Shown here piece by piece: positions 46,470 to 55,172 of a stretch of 64,000 nucleotides of DNA (positions are counted from its first letter, which is position 1; each line of letters opens with the position of its first letter). The notes below the pieces were generated by a model that saw only the letters and a list, made by a program, of their open reading frames with translations, had not been told where the DNA came from and searched no databases. This DNA comes from Nocardioides sp. dk884 (GTDB lineage Bacteria > Actinomycetota > Actinomycetes > Propionibacteriales > Nocardioidaceae). The stretch is from the NCBI RefSeq assembly GCF_009557055.1, contig NZ_CP045649.1, forward strand, positions 3,633,501 through 3,697,500, given 5' to 3'. Both the position numbers and the translations under genes were made by a program.

Positions 46470-46547
46470 CGTAATCGCGCAATTGCTGGGAAAAGTACCT
46501 ACCAGCGGCCCGGGCCGGTGTTTTTCCCAGCAATTGCGGAGATACGT
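46470..46547. terminator. Long hairpin with A/T runs between convergent genes
   Basis: A perfect 17-bp arm pair, CGCAATTGCTGGGAAAA (46478-46494) and TTTTCCCAGCAATTGCG (46522-46538), encloses a second palindrome centred on GGCCCGGGCC. Outside it CGTA pairs with TACG. It lies between the C39 gene and the oxidoreductase gene, which converge. The A-run and T-run at the stem base would serve as a U-tract in either direction. Confidence 0.65.
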
Positions 46548-46592
46548 GCAGCCCGCAGCCTCCCGACTCCCGGCCGACCCGGCGAACGGGCC

Positions 46593-48188
46593 TCAGGCCT
46601 CCTCGAGCACCCGGACGCCGGCCTCGTGCCAGCCGGTCGCGCCGCTGGGGACGGGAGCGGCCTCGACGCCGGTCTGTACGGCGCCGGCGCGGTCGATCGC
46701 GCGCACCCGCAGCGTGTGCTCCCCCGGCGCGAGGTCGAGGGTGGTCGTCCACTGCACCCAGGTGTCAACGTTGGGCACCTCGGCGAGCGTGGTCGGCTGC
46801 CAGGCGCCGCCGTCGACAGCGATCTCGACGGCCGCGATCCCGGTGTGCTGGGCCCAGGCGACGCCCGCGACGCGGAACGGCCCCGGCGGCACCTCCTCGT
46901 TGCGCGGCACGTCGATGCGCGAGGCGATCTTCACCGGCCCGCGCTCGGCCCAGCCGCGCGTGGTCCAGAACGCCTCGACGTCCTCGAAGCGGGTGACCTC
47001 CAGGTCCACGACCCACTTGGTCGCCGAGACGTAGCCGTAGAGGCCGGGCACGATCGTGCGCACCGGGAAGCCGTGCTCCAACGGCAGCGGCTTGCCGTTC
47101 ATCGCGACCGCCAGGAGCGCGTCGCGCTCGTCGGTGAGCGCCTCGATCGGCGTGGCGCAGGTCCAGCCGTCCTCGGAGGTCTGCAGCACCGCGTCGGCGC
47201 CGTCGCGCACGCCGGCCTCCGCCAGCAGGTCCGCCACCCGTACGCCGCTCCACCAGGCGTTGCCGACGAGCGAGCCGCCGACCTCGTTGGACACGCAGTT
47301 GAGCGTGATCCAGGCCTCCGTGGTCCGTCGGGCGATCAGGTCGCTGTAGGTCAGCACGACCTCGCGGTCGACCATCCCGTGGATGCGTAGCGTCCAGTCG
47401 GCCGGCTCGATGGTGGGGACCGCGATCGCGGTGTGGATCAGGTAGAAGTCGTCGGTCGGGGTGTGCCACGGCGTCACGCCCGGCACGTCCACCCGCACGC
47501 CGGGCGGCACCTGCGGCAGCGTGACCCCGGGCAGCTTGAGCAGCCGCCGGGTCTCCTCCACGTGGCGGCGCCCGCGCCCGATGCCGCGACCGACCGTGCC
47601 GAGGACCGCGGCGACGGCCGCCATCAGGCCGGCGCGCAGCAGGAAGGTACGCCGGGTGTGGTCGTGCACCTCCCCCGGAGTGGCGCTCTCGCCCCGCACC
47701 ACGAACGGGTCACGGGCCGGCGCCTCGTGCGGCTGGGACAGCGCCGCGGCCGCGCGGTCACGGCGGCGCAGCGGGTCGGTGAGCAGCGAGAGGCAGACCA
47801 GCCAGGTCACCAGGCCGGTGGCGACGGGCACCAGGTCGACGGTGGTCGCGTTGTGCTGGGCCAGCACCGCCCAGGCGCCGAGCCCGGCCAGCACCGTGAA
47901 CAGCACGGCCGGCGCCCACCAGGTGCGACCGGCCAGCCGGCCGGCCCACGCGAAGAGCGCGAGGAGCACCAGCACGATGACGAGCAACAGCACCGTCTTG
48001 TCGTGCACGCCGAGGTAGCGCACGGCGTACTCCGCGACCTTGCCGGGCGTCCAGACGATCACCCGCTCGGCGACCGCGACGACGGGAGAGTCGCGGATCG
48101 TGAGCGCCATCGCCACCGCGTAGCTCGTCGCCAGGCCGGCGACGCCGGCGACGATGCCGGCGATCGACCAGGTGCGGGATGTCGTCAC
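46593..48188 (-). CDS. Membrane-bound molybdopterin oxidoreductase, sulfite-oxidase-like
   Basis: The 531-residue protein starts with four or five membrane helices (about residues 8-140), followed by a twin-arginine-like RRTFLLRAG (179-187) and another hydrophobic stretch, then the sulfite-oxidase molybdopterin fold. The Mo-ligand Cys is C298 in [11 protein letters not shown]. The C-terminal part (about 430-531) is the Mo-co dimerisation beta-sandwich. Members catalyse oxygen-atom transfer outside the membrane; the substrate is unknown. Cofactor genes mog, moaC and glp lie elsewhere in the window. The GTG at 48188 is 33 bases from the divergent ispF start. Confidence 0.9.
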   Translation of the reverse strand: MTTSRTWSIAGIVAGVAGLATSYAVAMALTIRDSPVVAVAERVIVWTPGKVAEYAVRYLGVHDKTVLLLVIVLVLLALFAWAGRLAGRTWWAPAVLFTVLAGLGAWAVLAQHNATTVDLVPVATGLVTWLVCLSLLTDPLRRRDRAAAALSQPHEAPARDPFVVRGESATPGEVHDHTRRTFLLRAGLMAAVAAVLGTVGRGIGRGRRHVEETRRLLKLPGVTLPQVPPGVRVDVPGVTPWHTPTDDFYLIHTAIAVPTIEPADWTLRIHGMVDREVVLTYSDLIARRTTEAWITLNCVSNEVGGSLVGNAWWSGVRVADLLAEAGVRDGADAVLQTSEDGWTCATPIEALTDERDALLAVAMNGKPLPLEHGFPVRTIVPGLYGYVSATKWVVDLEVTRFEDVEAFWTTRGWAERGPVKIASRIDVPRNEEVPPGPFRVAGVAWAQHTGIAAVEIAVDGGAWQPTTLAEVPNVDTWVQWTTTLDLAPGEHTLRVRAIDRAGAVQTGVEAAPVPSGATGWHEAGVRVLEEA

Positions 48189-48220
48189 GGGGCGATTGTG
48201 GCGCACGGCATGATCGCGGT

Positions 48221-48727
48221 GTGGACCACGCCCCTTCCTCCCCCGGCCCGTTCCCGTTCCGCACCGGCATCGGCACCGACGTGCACCGTCTGGTCGACGG
48301 CGTCGCGATGCACCTCGGCGGCCTGTCCTGGCCCGAGGAGGCCCAGGGCCTCGCCGGGCACTCCGACGCGGACGTCGCGGCACACGCGGCGTGCGACGCG
48401 CTGCTGTCCGCGGCCGGCCTCGGTGACCTGGGCTCCAACTTCGGCACCTCCGAGCCCGAATGGGCCGGCGCCTCCGGGGCCGCCCTGCTCGCCGAGACCG
48501 TACGCCGGGTGCACGCGGCCGGCTTCGCGGTCGGCAACGTCGCGGTGCAGGTGATCGGCAACCGCCCGCGGATCGGGGCGCGGCGTGCGGAGGCCGAGGC
48601 CGCGCTCTCCGCCGCCGTCGGCGCCCCGGTCAGCCTGTCCGCCACCACCACCGACGGGCTCGGGCTCACCGGCCGCGGCGAGGGCGTGGCCGCGATTGCG
48701 ACCGCACTGGTGATGGCGACTCCCTGA
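48221..48727 (+). CDS. ispF: 2-C-methyl-D-erythritol 2,4-cyclodiphosphate synthase
   Basis: IspF cyclises CDP-ME 2-phosphate to MEcPP in the MEP pathway. The 168-residue protein has the zinc ligands in GTDVHRL (Asp-x-His, about residues 15-17) and a third His in [13 protein letters not shown] near 44. The C-terminal motif reads [14 protein letters not shown], with Asp where the usual T-T-E-x-LGF has Glu. In most relatives ispF directly follows ispD; here ispD is 1.2 kb away, separated by two minus-strand genes. Confidence 0.93.
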   Translation: MDHAPSSPGPFPFRTGIGTDVHRLVDGVAMHLGGLSWPEEAQGLAGHSDADVAAHAACDALLSAAGLGDLGSNFGTSEPEWAGASGAALLAETVRRVHAAGFAVGNVAVQVIGNRPRIGARRAEAEAALSAAVGAPVSLSATTTDGLGLTGRGEGVAAIATALVMATP

Positions 48728-48745
48728 TCGCCGCGGGCCGCCCGC

Positions 48746-49333
48746 TCAGGCCGCGTGGGACCGCGCGGCGCCGAGCCGGAACCGGCGTACGACCAGGTCG
48801 GCGACGAACCGGTGCGCCCCCACGACGTCGGCCACGACCACGGCGCCCGATGCCTGCGCGACCGCGCGGATCCGGTCTGCGTCGGCGCCGGGCGAGAGCA
48901 GGTACGGCGAGACCGCGACCCGGCGCCGCAGCACCTCCTCGGGGCGCGGCCCCGGGCCGCTCAGCGTGGCCAGCTCGACCGGGCCGGTCCAGCTGTGCGC
49001 GAGCAGCTCGACCGCGCGCTCCAGGTGGGCGGCGATCCCGGGTCCCTGCGCGCCCAGCGCGACCATCACCACCGGCGTCCCGGGACGCGCGCCGGCGCGC
49101 ACCAGCCGGGCCGCCTGGGCGGCGGCGATCAGCGGGTGCGGCCCCAGCGGCGGGACCGGCAGGTCGTGGGCGGAGGAGAGCAGCAGCGGGACCACGATGC
49201 TCGAGGGGTCCGCGGGGACCGGGCCGTAGGAGACCACTCCGGGGACGCCCAGCGTGTGTGCGGCCCGTGCGGTCACCTCGTGTGCGACCCGGTTGGGCGC
49301 ACCGGTGGGCCGGGCGACTGTCACCAGTCTCAT
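48746..49333 (-). CDS. CbiX-like sirohydrochlorin chelatase family protein, divergent
   Basis: The 195-residue protein resembles the actinobacterial CbiX family, which inserts metal into sirohydrochlorin for siroheme or cobalamin. Support comes from the repeated alpha/beta pattern, PLLLSSAHDLPVPPL near residue 48 and YLLSPGADADRI near 143. The catalytic His expected at the N-terminus (usually A-H-G-T/S) is missing: the strand reads VTVARPTGAPN. SAHD may carry the remaining His. It is 33 bases downstream of nirD, which fits siroheme supply for nitrite reductase, but activity is uncertain. Confidence 0.65.
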   Translation of the reverse strand: MRLVTVARPTGAPNRVAHEVTARAAHTLGVPGVVSYGPVPADPSSIVVPLLLSSAHDLPVPPLGPHPLIAAAQAARLVRAGARPGTPVVMVALGAQGPGIAAHLERAVELLAHSWTGPVELATLSGPGPRPEEVLRRRVAVSPYLLSPGADADRIRAVAQASGAVVVADVVGAHRFVADLVVRRFRLGAARSHAA

Positions 49334-49366
49334 CGCGGACCTCCTCGAGCTCTCGTCGTGGTTTCC

Positions 49367-49801
49367 TCAGGCGGCGTCGTCCTGCTTGCGGGACCCGATC
49401 AGCACGACCCCCTCGACGACCTTCACGGCGTACACCGGCACCGACACGTGGGAGTCCTCCAGGCACCGGCCGCTGCGTAGGTCGAAGGCGTGGCGGTGCG
49501 CCGGGGAGGCCACGAACGGCACCTCGCCGCGTGTGCCGACGATGCCGCGGGCGATCACCGAGGCCTTCGCGAACGGGTCGTGGTTGCCGAGCGCGTAGAC
49601 ACGGCCGTCGGCGCACCGGAAGATCGCGACCGCCTGGCCGTGCACGAGGGCGGTCGCCCCGCGCTCGACCTCGAGCTCGGCGACCTGGCAGACCGGCTGC
49701 CACTCCTCGGCCGCGGAGGGACGCGGGGTCATCGTGGCGGGTCCGAGCGGGGGTGGACGAGCGGACTGAGCAGGGGCGGATGGGTCGGGGGGAGCGAGCA
49801 C
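49367..49801 (-). CDS. nirD: Nitrite reductase (NAD(P)H) small subunit NirD
   Basis: NirD is a Rieske-fold subunit of assimilatory nitrite reductase that lacks an iron-sulfur cluster, and no Cys-x-His Rieske motif is present here. The core [23 protein letters not shown]...[18 protein letters not shown]...[17 protein letters not shown] is typical. The GTG at 49801 is supported by AAGGAGG six bases upstream and gives 144 residues; the internal ATG at 49732, without such a site, would give 121. No nirB is adjacent, which is unusual. Confidence 0.88.
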   Translation of the reverse strand: MLAPPDPSAPAQSARPPPLGPATMTPRPSAAEEWQPVCQVAELEVERGATALVHGQAVAIFRCADGRVYALGNHDPFAKASVIARGIVGTRGEVPFVASPAHRHAFDLRSGRCLEDSHVSVPVYAVKVVEGVVLIGSRKQDDAA

Positions 49802-49922
49802 ATGGGGCCTCCTTCGGACCCTGAACGTAGGACTGCCGTGTTCGGCGCCTGTTTCGCTATGTAACGGTCAGGAAAACCCTGTGGCGCGGTCCCCCCGCGG
49901 CCGAGGGGTAGCGTCTGCGCCC

Positions 49923-50609
49923 GTGAGCGACATGCCTACCTCCGCCGTCGTGGTCCTCGGGGCCGGGTCCGGGTCGCGCGTGGGAGCGGCGACCAACAAG
50001 GTCCTGCTGCCGCTGCAGGGCCGCCCGGTGCTGGCCTGGTCGCTGCGCGCCGCGCTGGACCTGCCGGGGGTACGCCGGGTGGTGCTCGTCGTACGACCCG
50101 GCGAGCTCGACGCGGTCTCCGAGAGCGTCGGCCGGCACCTCGGCGACCACGAGGTCGTGGTGGTGACCGGCGGCCCGACCCGGCACGCCTCGGAGTGGAA
50201 CGCCGTGCGGGTGCTCGCGCCGTACATCGAGGCCGGGGAGCTCGAGGTGATCGCGGTGCACGACGGCGCCCGGCCGCTGGCCGACACCGACCTGTTCGCG
50301 GCGGTCGTCAGCGCGGCCCGCGTGCACGGCGGCGCGCTGCCGGTCGCACCGCTGTCCGGCCTTCTCACCACCGACCTGCGGGCCGTGCCGGGCGCGCTCG
50401 GGGGCGTCCAGACGCCGCAGGCGTTCCGGGCGCGCGAGCTGCTCACGTCGTACGCCGCGGCGGCCGCGGACGGCTTCGAGGCCACCGACACCGCCGGCTG
50501 CCTGGCGCGCTACAGCGACGTGCGGATCGCGGCCGTGCCGAGCGGTCCGCGCAACCTCAAGATCACCTTCCCCGAGGACGTCGCCCTCGCGGACGCGCTC
50601 CTGACCTGA
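49923..50609 (+). CDS. ispD: IspD-family cytidylyltransferase, substrate arm degenerate
   Basis: IspD couples MEP to CTP to give CDP-ME. The 228-residue protein keeps the nucleotide-binding loop [14 protein letters not shown] (R19, K26), the HDGARP motif (D114), TPQAF (T164), ATDT (188-190) and [10 protein letters not shown] (K213). The region that in E. coli IspD carries Thr140 (DTxK) and Arg157 (VDR) is shortened and reads [16 protein letters not shown] (142-157), so the D-T-x-K motif is absent. Those residues are reported to reach into the partner subunit's active site. A second IspD-like gene that keeps them lies 16 bases away, convergent. Confidence 0.85.
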   Translation: MSDMPTSAVVVLGAGSGSRVGAATNKVLLPLQGRPVLAWSLRAALDLPGVRRVVLVVRPGELDAVSESVGRHLGDHEVVVVTGGPTRHASEWNAVRVLAPYIEAGELEVIAVHDGARPLADTDLFAAVVSAARVHGGALPVAPLSGLLTTDLRAVPGALGGVQTPQAFRARELLTSYAAAAADGFEATDTAGCLARYSDVRIAAVPSGPRNLKITFPEDVALADALLT

Positions 50610-50624
50610 GCAGCCCGAGGCGCC

Positions 50625-51233
50625 TCAGCGCAGCTCGCCGAGCAGGTCGCTGCCGTCCTCCTCGGGGCGGGTGAGCGCCTCGAGCACGCGGACGTCCTCC
50701 TCGCTGGTCACCCGGCGGGCGGTCGGCGGCGCCTCCACGGGCACCACGGTGTGCTCGCGGGCGAGGGTGTCGACGAGCGCGGCGAGGTCGTCGCCCGGCC
50801 AGTCCGGCAGCGCCGCGACGACGGAGGCCGGCAGCACGACCGGTGAGACCACCGCGAGCAGACCGGCGCGATCGACGGTCTCGCCGACGAAACCGGACTC
50901 GACGTGCTTGACGGTGTCGGTGACCGGGCGCACGCCCACCACGACGACGTCCTCCTCGACCGCCCGGGCCACGCACCCGGCGATGAACTCCGCCGGCGTC
51001 GCGGGGCAGAGCACGTCGTGCAGCACCAGGGGCTCATCGGCCTCCTGCACCGCCCACCACGGGGTGCCGAGGTCGAGGGCGGTCACCTGCGCCTCCCCCA
51101 GCCCCCACGACGCGCAGGCCACGAGCGCCTCACCGTGCAGCAGCGCGAACGGCAGCGCACCGCGCCCCTCGTCGAGAACCACCCCGAGCGCCGGCAGCGC
51201 CGAGGCGCGCCAGTCGTCGTCCACCTCACTCAT
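50625..51233 (-). CDS. IspD-like protein lacking the CTP-binding loop
   Basis: The 202-residue protein has no recognised N-terminal GxGxR...K loop, but from residue 68 it follows IspD: LVLHDVLCPATP (H72-D73), VVGVRPVTDTVKHV (T107, K109) and GETVDRAGLLAV (D121-R122), which is the dimer-arm region. TPQ is replaced by VSP and the C-terminal K is Arg (ARRVTSEEDVRVLEAL). It lies downstream of carD, the usual place of ispD in actinobacteria. It is either a decayed IspD or a non-catalytic partner. An in-frame GTG at 51242 adds three residues. Confidence 0.8.
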   Translation of the reverse strand: MSEVDDDWRASALPALGVVLDEGRGALPFALLHGEALVACASWGLGEAQVTALDLGTPWWAVQEADEPLVLHDVLCPATPAEFIAGCVARAVEEDVVVVGVRPVTDTVKHVESGFVGETVDRAGLLAVVSPVVLPASVVAALPDWPGDDLAALVDTLAREHTVVPVEAPPTARRVTSEEDVRVLEALTRPEEDGSDLLGELR

Positions 51234-51268
51234 GGGCCCCACCGTAGGGGCGGCATGGAAGCGAACGC

Positions 51269-51301
51269 CGACGGCCCCCGGGTTGCACCCGGGGGCCGTC
51301 G
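51269..51301 (-). terminator. Hairpin terminator after carD
   Basis: A perfect 15-bp stem, CGACGGCCCCCGGGT / ACCCGGGGGCCGTCG, with loop TGC lies 44 bases past the carD stop and 36 bases before the IspD-like start. It may separate the two transcripts or act as an attenuator. Confidence 0.65.
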
Positions 51302-51344
51302 CGAGCCGGCCGCGACCCGCGTGGGGGTCAGCAGCCGGGGTGGA

Positions 51345-51830
51345 TCAGGAGGCGAGCACCTCGTCGAGGATGGCCTCGGCCTTGTCCTCGTTGGTCCGCT
51401 CGGCCAGTGCCAGCTCGGAGACGAGGATCTGGCGCGCCTTGGCCAGCATCCGCTTCTCGCCGGCGGACAGGCCGCGGTCACGCTCGCGGCGCCACAGGTC
51501 GCGCACGACCTCGGCCACCTTCATGACGTCGCCGCTGTGCAGCTTCTCGAGGTTGGCCTTGTAACGACGCGACCAGTTGGTCGGCTCCTCGACGTGCGCG
51601 GCACGGAGGACGTCGAACACGCGGTCGAGGCCTTCCTTGTCGACGACGTCGCGAACCCCGACGAGGTCGAGGTTGTCAGCCGGGACGCGCACCACCAGGT
51701 CCTGCTGCGCCACGATGCGCAGGACGAGGTACTCCCGGTCCTCTCCCTTGATCTTGCGGGTCTCGATGTTCTCGATGACCGCGGCCCCATGATTCGGATA
51801 GACGACCGTTTCGCCGACGGTGAAAGACAT
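51345..51830 (-). CDS. carD: CarD-family transcriptional regulator
   Basis: CarD binds RNA polymerase beta and stabilises open promoter complexes, especially at rRNA promoters; it is essential in mycobacteria. The 161-residue protein has the N-terminal Tudor-like RNAP-interaction domain ([21 protein letters not shown]) and a helical DNA-binding C-terminal domain with [17 protein letters not shown] and [22 protein letters not shown]. The Trp that wedges into the promoter is probably W85 or W113. The ATG has AGGAAGGGG upstream. Confidence 0.95.
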   Translation of the reverse strand: MSFTVGETVVYPNHGAAVIENIETRKIKGEDREYLVLRIVAQQDLVVRVPADNLDLVGVRDVVDKEGLDRVFDVLRAAHVEEPTNWSRRYKANLEKLHSGDVMKVAEVVRDLWRRERDRGLSAGEKRMLAKARQILVSELALAERTNEDKAEAILDEVLAS

Positions 51831-52051
51831 ATGTCAGGTTCCCCTTCCTAGGGAAGCAGTCTAACACGTGCCAGCGCAGACCCTGGAGACGTTTCCGCAG
51901 GTCAGCGTGCCAATGCACCCAATGGGAGGCTTGACAGGGCCGATCGGGATGTGGTGGAGACCATCTCGTGGGTTGGGACAAAACCACGAAAACCGCTGGT
52001 GAAAGCGGTAGTTACACCTCCTCGCGGGGGCCGTGACTGATACTGCCGGAC
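51831..52051. promoter_or_regulatory. Divergent promoter region of carD and the UbiA-type gene
   Basis: This 221-base gap holds two promoters reading outward. On the minus strand a TTAGACT-like -10 sits about 30 bases before carD. On the plus strand TTGACA occurs at 51931-51936 without a clear -10 at normal spacing, and CCGCT-N6-AGCGG forms a small hairpin near 51994-52009, followed by ACCTCCTC. No gene is seen. Confidence 0.35.
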
Positions 52052-52891
52052 ATGGCGAAACCCATGCCCTGGCAACGACGCCGGACGGCGACGGAGGCAC
52101 GCGAGACCGACCCCGGGCCCGCGCCGAGCCACCCCACGGCTCCGGTCGCCGCGGACGAGCCGCCGGCCGCACCGCAGCGCCGACGCGTCGCCGACGCGAC
52201 CCCGCTGCTGCTGCTGCGGGCCGCGCACGCCAAGCAGGGCGTGCTCACCGCCGCCGGCCTGGCCGCCGCGGCAGGGATCAGCGGGCGCCCCGGGCGCGAG
52301 GTCGGCGTCGTGTTCGCGACGGTCCTGGTCGGCCAGACGATCCTGGGCTGGCACAACGACCTGGTCGACCGCGACCGCGACCGGCGCCACGACCGGCCCG
52401 GCAAGCCGGTCGCGCAGGGCCTCCTCGACCCGGGCACCGTCTGGTTCGCGCTGCTGTGCGCGGTGCTCCTGGTGGTCCCGCTCTCGGTGGCCACCGGCGT
52501 ACGGGCCGGGCTGTTCTACCTGGCCTCGCTCGCCGTCGGCATGCTCGCCAACCTGGTGCTGCGTCGCGGCCTGCTGTCCTGGCTGCCGTGGGCGCTCTCC
52601 TACGCCCTCTACCCGGCGTACCTCTCCTATGGCGGGTGGGGAGGCGCCGACACCGGCTCGGCGCCCGAGCCGGTGATGGTGGTCCTCGCGGCGTTCCTCG
52701 GCATCGGCGTGCACCTGCTGGTCTCCCTGTGGGGACTGGTGCCCGACAACGCCGACGGCTGGCGCACCCTGCCGCTGCGCCTCGGGCTGCGCCTGGGGGC
52801 CTCGCGGCTGCTGAGCGTCACCAGCGCGTATCTGCTGCTCGTCCTGGTCGCCCTGGCGGTCGTGGGCGCCCAGGTCGGGCTGGCCCGGTAG
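52052..52891 (+). CDS. UbiA-superfamily prenyltransferase
   Basis: The 279-residue protein has a disordered N-terminus of about 55 residues and eight or nine membrane helices. The first Asp-rich motif is NDLVDRDRDRRHDRPGKPVAQG near residue 103, which binds prenyl diphosphate through magnesium. The second is weak (LVPDNADGWRTLP near 230). UbiA enzymes prenylate quinones, hemes or lipids; the acceptor is unknown. It is divergent from carD. Confidence 0.85.
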   Translation: MAKPMPWQRRRTATEARETDPGPAPSHPTAPVAADEPPAAPQRRRVADATPLLLLRAAHAKQGVLTAAGLAAAAGISGRPGREVGVVFATVLVGQTILGWHNDLVDRDRDRRHDRPGKPVAQGLLDPGTVWFALLCAVLLVVPLSVATGVRAGLFYLASLAVGMLANLVLRRGLLSWLPWALSYALYPAYLSYGGWGGADTGSAPEPVMVVLAAFLGIGVHLLVSLWGLVPDNADGWRTLPLRLGLRLGASRLLSVTSAYLLLVLVALAVVGAQVGLAR

Positions 52892-52996
52892 CGCCCGCGC
52901 ACCACCCCGCTCACCACGGGACGACCCGGGCGAGCCGGGGCGCGGACGGGCGATAGGCTGTGGGCGTTCTGCCCGCTCGACCACGAAGGCATCCGA

Positions 52997-53542
52997 ATGC
53001 ACCTGCGCCGCAAGCTCACTCTCGCCGTGAGCGCCACCGTGCTGGCCGTCCCCGTCCTCAGCTCGTGCGGGTTCGACTACGCGACCGACCGGGTCTACAC
53101 CCCGGCCGCCGGCACCAACAACCGCGACGAGGACGTCGACGTCGTCGGTGCCGTGGTCGTCGCGGCCCAGCCCGGCAGCGGCACCTTCGTCGCCGGCCTC
53201 TCCAACAACGACCCCGACGAGCCGCGCACCCTGGTCTCCGTCGCGGGCGAGGGCGTGAACCTCAAGGGCCTCAAGGACCTCGAGATCCCGCCGCGCGGCT
53301 ACGTCAACCTCGCCGACGAGGACGTCCACGTCGACGGCGAGGTCGCCGCGGGCGGCTACGTCACCCTGCAGCTGGAGTTCGACACCGGCGACGCCGTCGA
53401 GCTCAACGTCCCCGTCGTGACCAACTGCGACGAGTTCGAGGGCATGGACACCTCCGTCCAGACCGGCAGCGGCGAGGAGCTGGCCGAGGCCTACTCCTGC
53501 GAGTTCCCGCACTCCGAGTCCGAGGGCGAGGCCGAGCACTGA
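52997..53542 (+). CDS. LpqE-like lipoprotein
   Basis: This 181-residue exported lipoprotein has lipobox LSSC (Cys24) and a beta-rich domain. In M. tuberculosis LpqE (Rv3584) is next to CarD (Rv3583c) and IspD (Rv3582c), the same neighbourhood as here, so orthology is likely. The LpqE function is unknown; a copper-chaperone-like fold has been suggested for the family. The C-terminus is acidic. The stop shares a base with the gpmA start (TGATG), so the two are translationally coupled. Confidence 0.75.
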   Translation: MHLRRKLTLAVSATVLAVPVLSSCGFDYATDRVYTPAAGTNNRDEDVDVVGAVVVAAQPGSGTFVAGLSNNDPDEPRTLVSVAGEGVNLKGLKDLEIPPRGYVNLADEDVHVDGEVAAGGYVTLQLEFDTGDAVELNVPVVTNCDEFEGMDTSVQTGSGEELAEAYSCEFPHSESEGEAEH

Positions 53543-54285
53543 TGGGCGCCACGCTGATCCTGCTGCGCCACGGCGAGAGCGAGTGGAACGCCAAGAACCT
53601 CTTCACCGGCTGGGTCGACGTGGCCCTGACCGACAAGGGCCGCGGCGAGGCCGAGCGCGGCGGCGTACTCATGCGTGAGGCGGGCCTGCTGCCCGACATC
53701 GTGCACACCTCCCTGCAGCGTCGCGCGATCACCACCGCCGCGATCGCGCTGGACGCGTGCGACCGCCACTGGATCCCGGTGAAGCGCTCGTGGCGCCTCA
53801 ACGAGCGCCACTACGGCGCGCTCCAGGGCAAGGACAAGAAGCAGGTCAAGGACCAGTACGGCGAGGAGCAGTTCATGCTCTGGCGCCGCTCCTTCGACAC
53901 GCCTCCCCCGCCGCTGGACGACGCCGACGAGTTCTCCCAGGTCGGCGACCCGCGCTACGCCGACCTCGGCGCCGAGATGCCGCGCACCGAGTGCCTCAAG
54001 GACGTCATCGACCGCTTCCTGCCGTACTGGGAGAGCGAGGTCGTCCCCGACCTGCGCGCCGGTCGCACGGTCCTGATCGCCGCGCACGGCAACAGCCTGC
54101 GCGCGCTGGTCAAGCACCTCGACCAGATCAGCGACGAGGACATCGCCGGGCTCAACATCCCCACCGGCATGCCGCTGCGCTACGAGCTCGACGACGACCT
54201 GCGCCCCACCGTCCGCGGTGGCGTCTACCTCGACCCCGAGGCGGCCGCCGAGGCTGCCGCGGCGGTCGCGAACCAGGGTCGCTGA
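53542..54285 (+). CDS. gpmA: 2,3-bisphosphoglycerate-dependent phosphoglycerate mutase
   Basis: This glycolytic enzyme interconverts 3- and 2-phosphoglycerate. The 247-residue protein has the phosphorylated His10 in [29 protein letters not shown] near residue 57, the acid region [14 protein letters not shown] near residue 85 and [10 protein letters not shown] near 178. The ATG overlaps the lipoprotein stop. gpmA next to phoU and senX3-regX3 is conserved in mycobacteria. Confidence 0.95.
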   Translation: MGATLILLRHGESEWNAKNLFTGWVDVALTDKGRGEAERGGVLMREAGLLPDIVHTSLQRRAITTAAIALDACDRHWIPVKRSWRLNERHYGALQGKDKKQVKDQYGEEQFMLWRRSFDTPPPPLDDADEFSQVGDPRYADLGAEMPRTECLKDVIDRFLPYWESEVVPDLRAGRTVLIAAHGNSLRALVKHLDQISDEDIAGLNIPTGMPLRYELDDDLRPTVRGGVYLDPEAAAEAAAAVANQGR

Positions 54286-54319
54286 CGACCGACGCTCCCC
54301 GAGCGCGCACGACACCGCG

Positions 54320-54385
54320 AGGTAGTTCGTGACGTGAGGGACTGTGGATGACGTTCTCCACAGTCCCCAACGTCACGAACTACCT
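54320..54385. terminator. Long near-perfect hairpin between gpmA and phoU
   Basis: The outer 16-bp arm AGGTAGTTCGTGACGT pairs perfectly with ACGTCACGAACTACCT, and the inner GGGACTGTGGA pairs with TCCACAGTCCC around an eight-base loop. It lies in the gap between two convergent genes. It is probably a bidirectional terminator. Confidence 0.65.
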
Positions 54386-54396
54386 GCTGGTGGGGC

Positions 54397-55053
54397 TCAC
54401 ACCTCCACCGACCGCGGGTCCTCCCCGGTGACGACGAAGACCACGCGGCGGGCGATGGAGACGGCGTGGTCGGCGATGCGCTCGTAGTAGCGCCCGAGCA
54501 GGGCCAGGTCGACCGCGGCCTCGACGCCGTGCGGCCAGTCCTCAGCCAGCAGCTGGGTGAAGCTCTCGCGGCGCAGCCGGTCCATCTCCTCGTCGGCGCG
54601 GCCCAGCGCGATGGCGGCCTCGACGTCGCGGCGGGCGATGACCTGGCGCACCTCGCTGACCATGGTCTCCGCGACCTCGGCCATCCGCTCGATGGTGGGG
54701 CGCACGTCGTCGGGCACCGCCACGTGGGGCACCCGCAGCCGGGCCACCTTCGCGACGTGCACCGAGAGGTCGCCCATCCGCTCGAGCTCGCTGACCATCC
54801 GCAGCGCGGACACGATCGTGCGCAGGTCGCCGGCGACCGGCTGCTGGAGCAGCAGCAGCGAGAACGCCGCCTCCTCCACCCGCTCCCGGGCCGCGTCGAT
54901 CACCTCATCGGCGCTGATCACCCGCTCAGCGACGGCGGCGTCGCCGGTCAGGAGGGCCACGGTGGCGTCGTGGACGGCTGTCTGCACGTCGTCGCAGATG
55001 TTGGCCAGGTCGGCGATCATCCGGTCGAGCTGGTCATTGAAGAGATCACGCAT
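54397..55053 (-). CDS. phoU: Phosphate signalling protein PhoU
   Basis: PhoU represses the phosphate-starvation response by linking the Pst transporter to the sensor kinase. The 218-residue protein has two repeated three-helix bundles, each with the E/D-x-x-x-D metal motif: SELERMGDLSVHVAK near residue 88 and GRYYERIADHAVSIARR near 188. It is divergent from senX3, with Pho-box-like repeats in between. No pst genes are in the window. Confidence 0.93.
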   Translation of the reverse strand: MRDLFNDQLDRMIADLANICDDVQTAVHDATVALLTGDAAVAERVISADEVIDAARERVEEAAFSLLLLQQPVAGDLRTIVSALRMVSELERMGDLSVHVAKVARLRVPHVAVPDDVRPTIERMAEVAETMVSEVRQVIARRDVEAAIALGRADEEMDRLRRESFTQLLAEDWPHGVEAAVDLALLGRYYERIADHAVSIARRVVFVVTGEDPRSVEV

Positions 55054-55091
55054 GAGCCGACCGTAGCGACTGCAGGTGACTGCTCGGGGTG

Positions 55092-55113
55092 ACCTCGTGA
55101 ACGCCAGGTGAAC
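55092..55113 (-). promoter_or_regulatory. Pho-box direct repeats
   Basis: On the minus strand two adjacent 11-base direct repeats, GTTCACCTGGC and GTTCACGAGGT, match the actinobacterial PhoP/RegX3 recognition unit (GTTCACC-type repeats at 11-base spacing). They lie in the phoU/senX3 intergenic region, so RegX3 probably controls its own operon and phoU. Confidence 0.8.
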
Positions 55114-55172
55114 GTTGCGAAGCCGCGGCGTACGCGGCGACCGCCGGCCGCGGGTCGCCGTACTCTTGTCCC

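Noticed and set aside
49367..49801. A Rieske iron-sulfur protein
   Set aside because: The fold matches, but the Cys-x-His ligand pairs are absent, as is characteristic of NirD.
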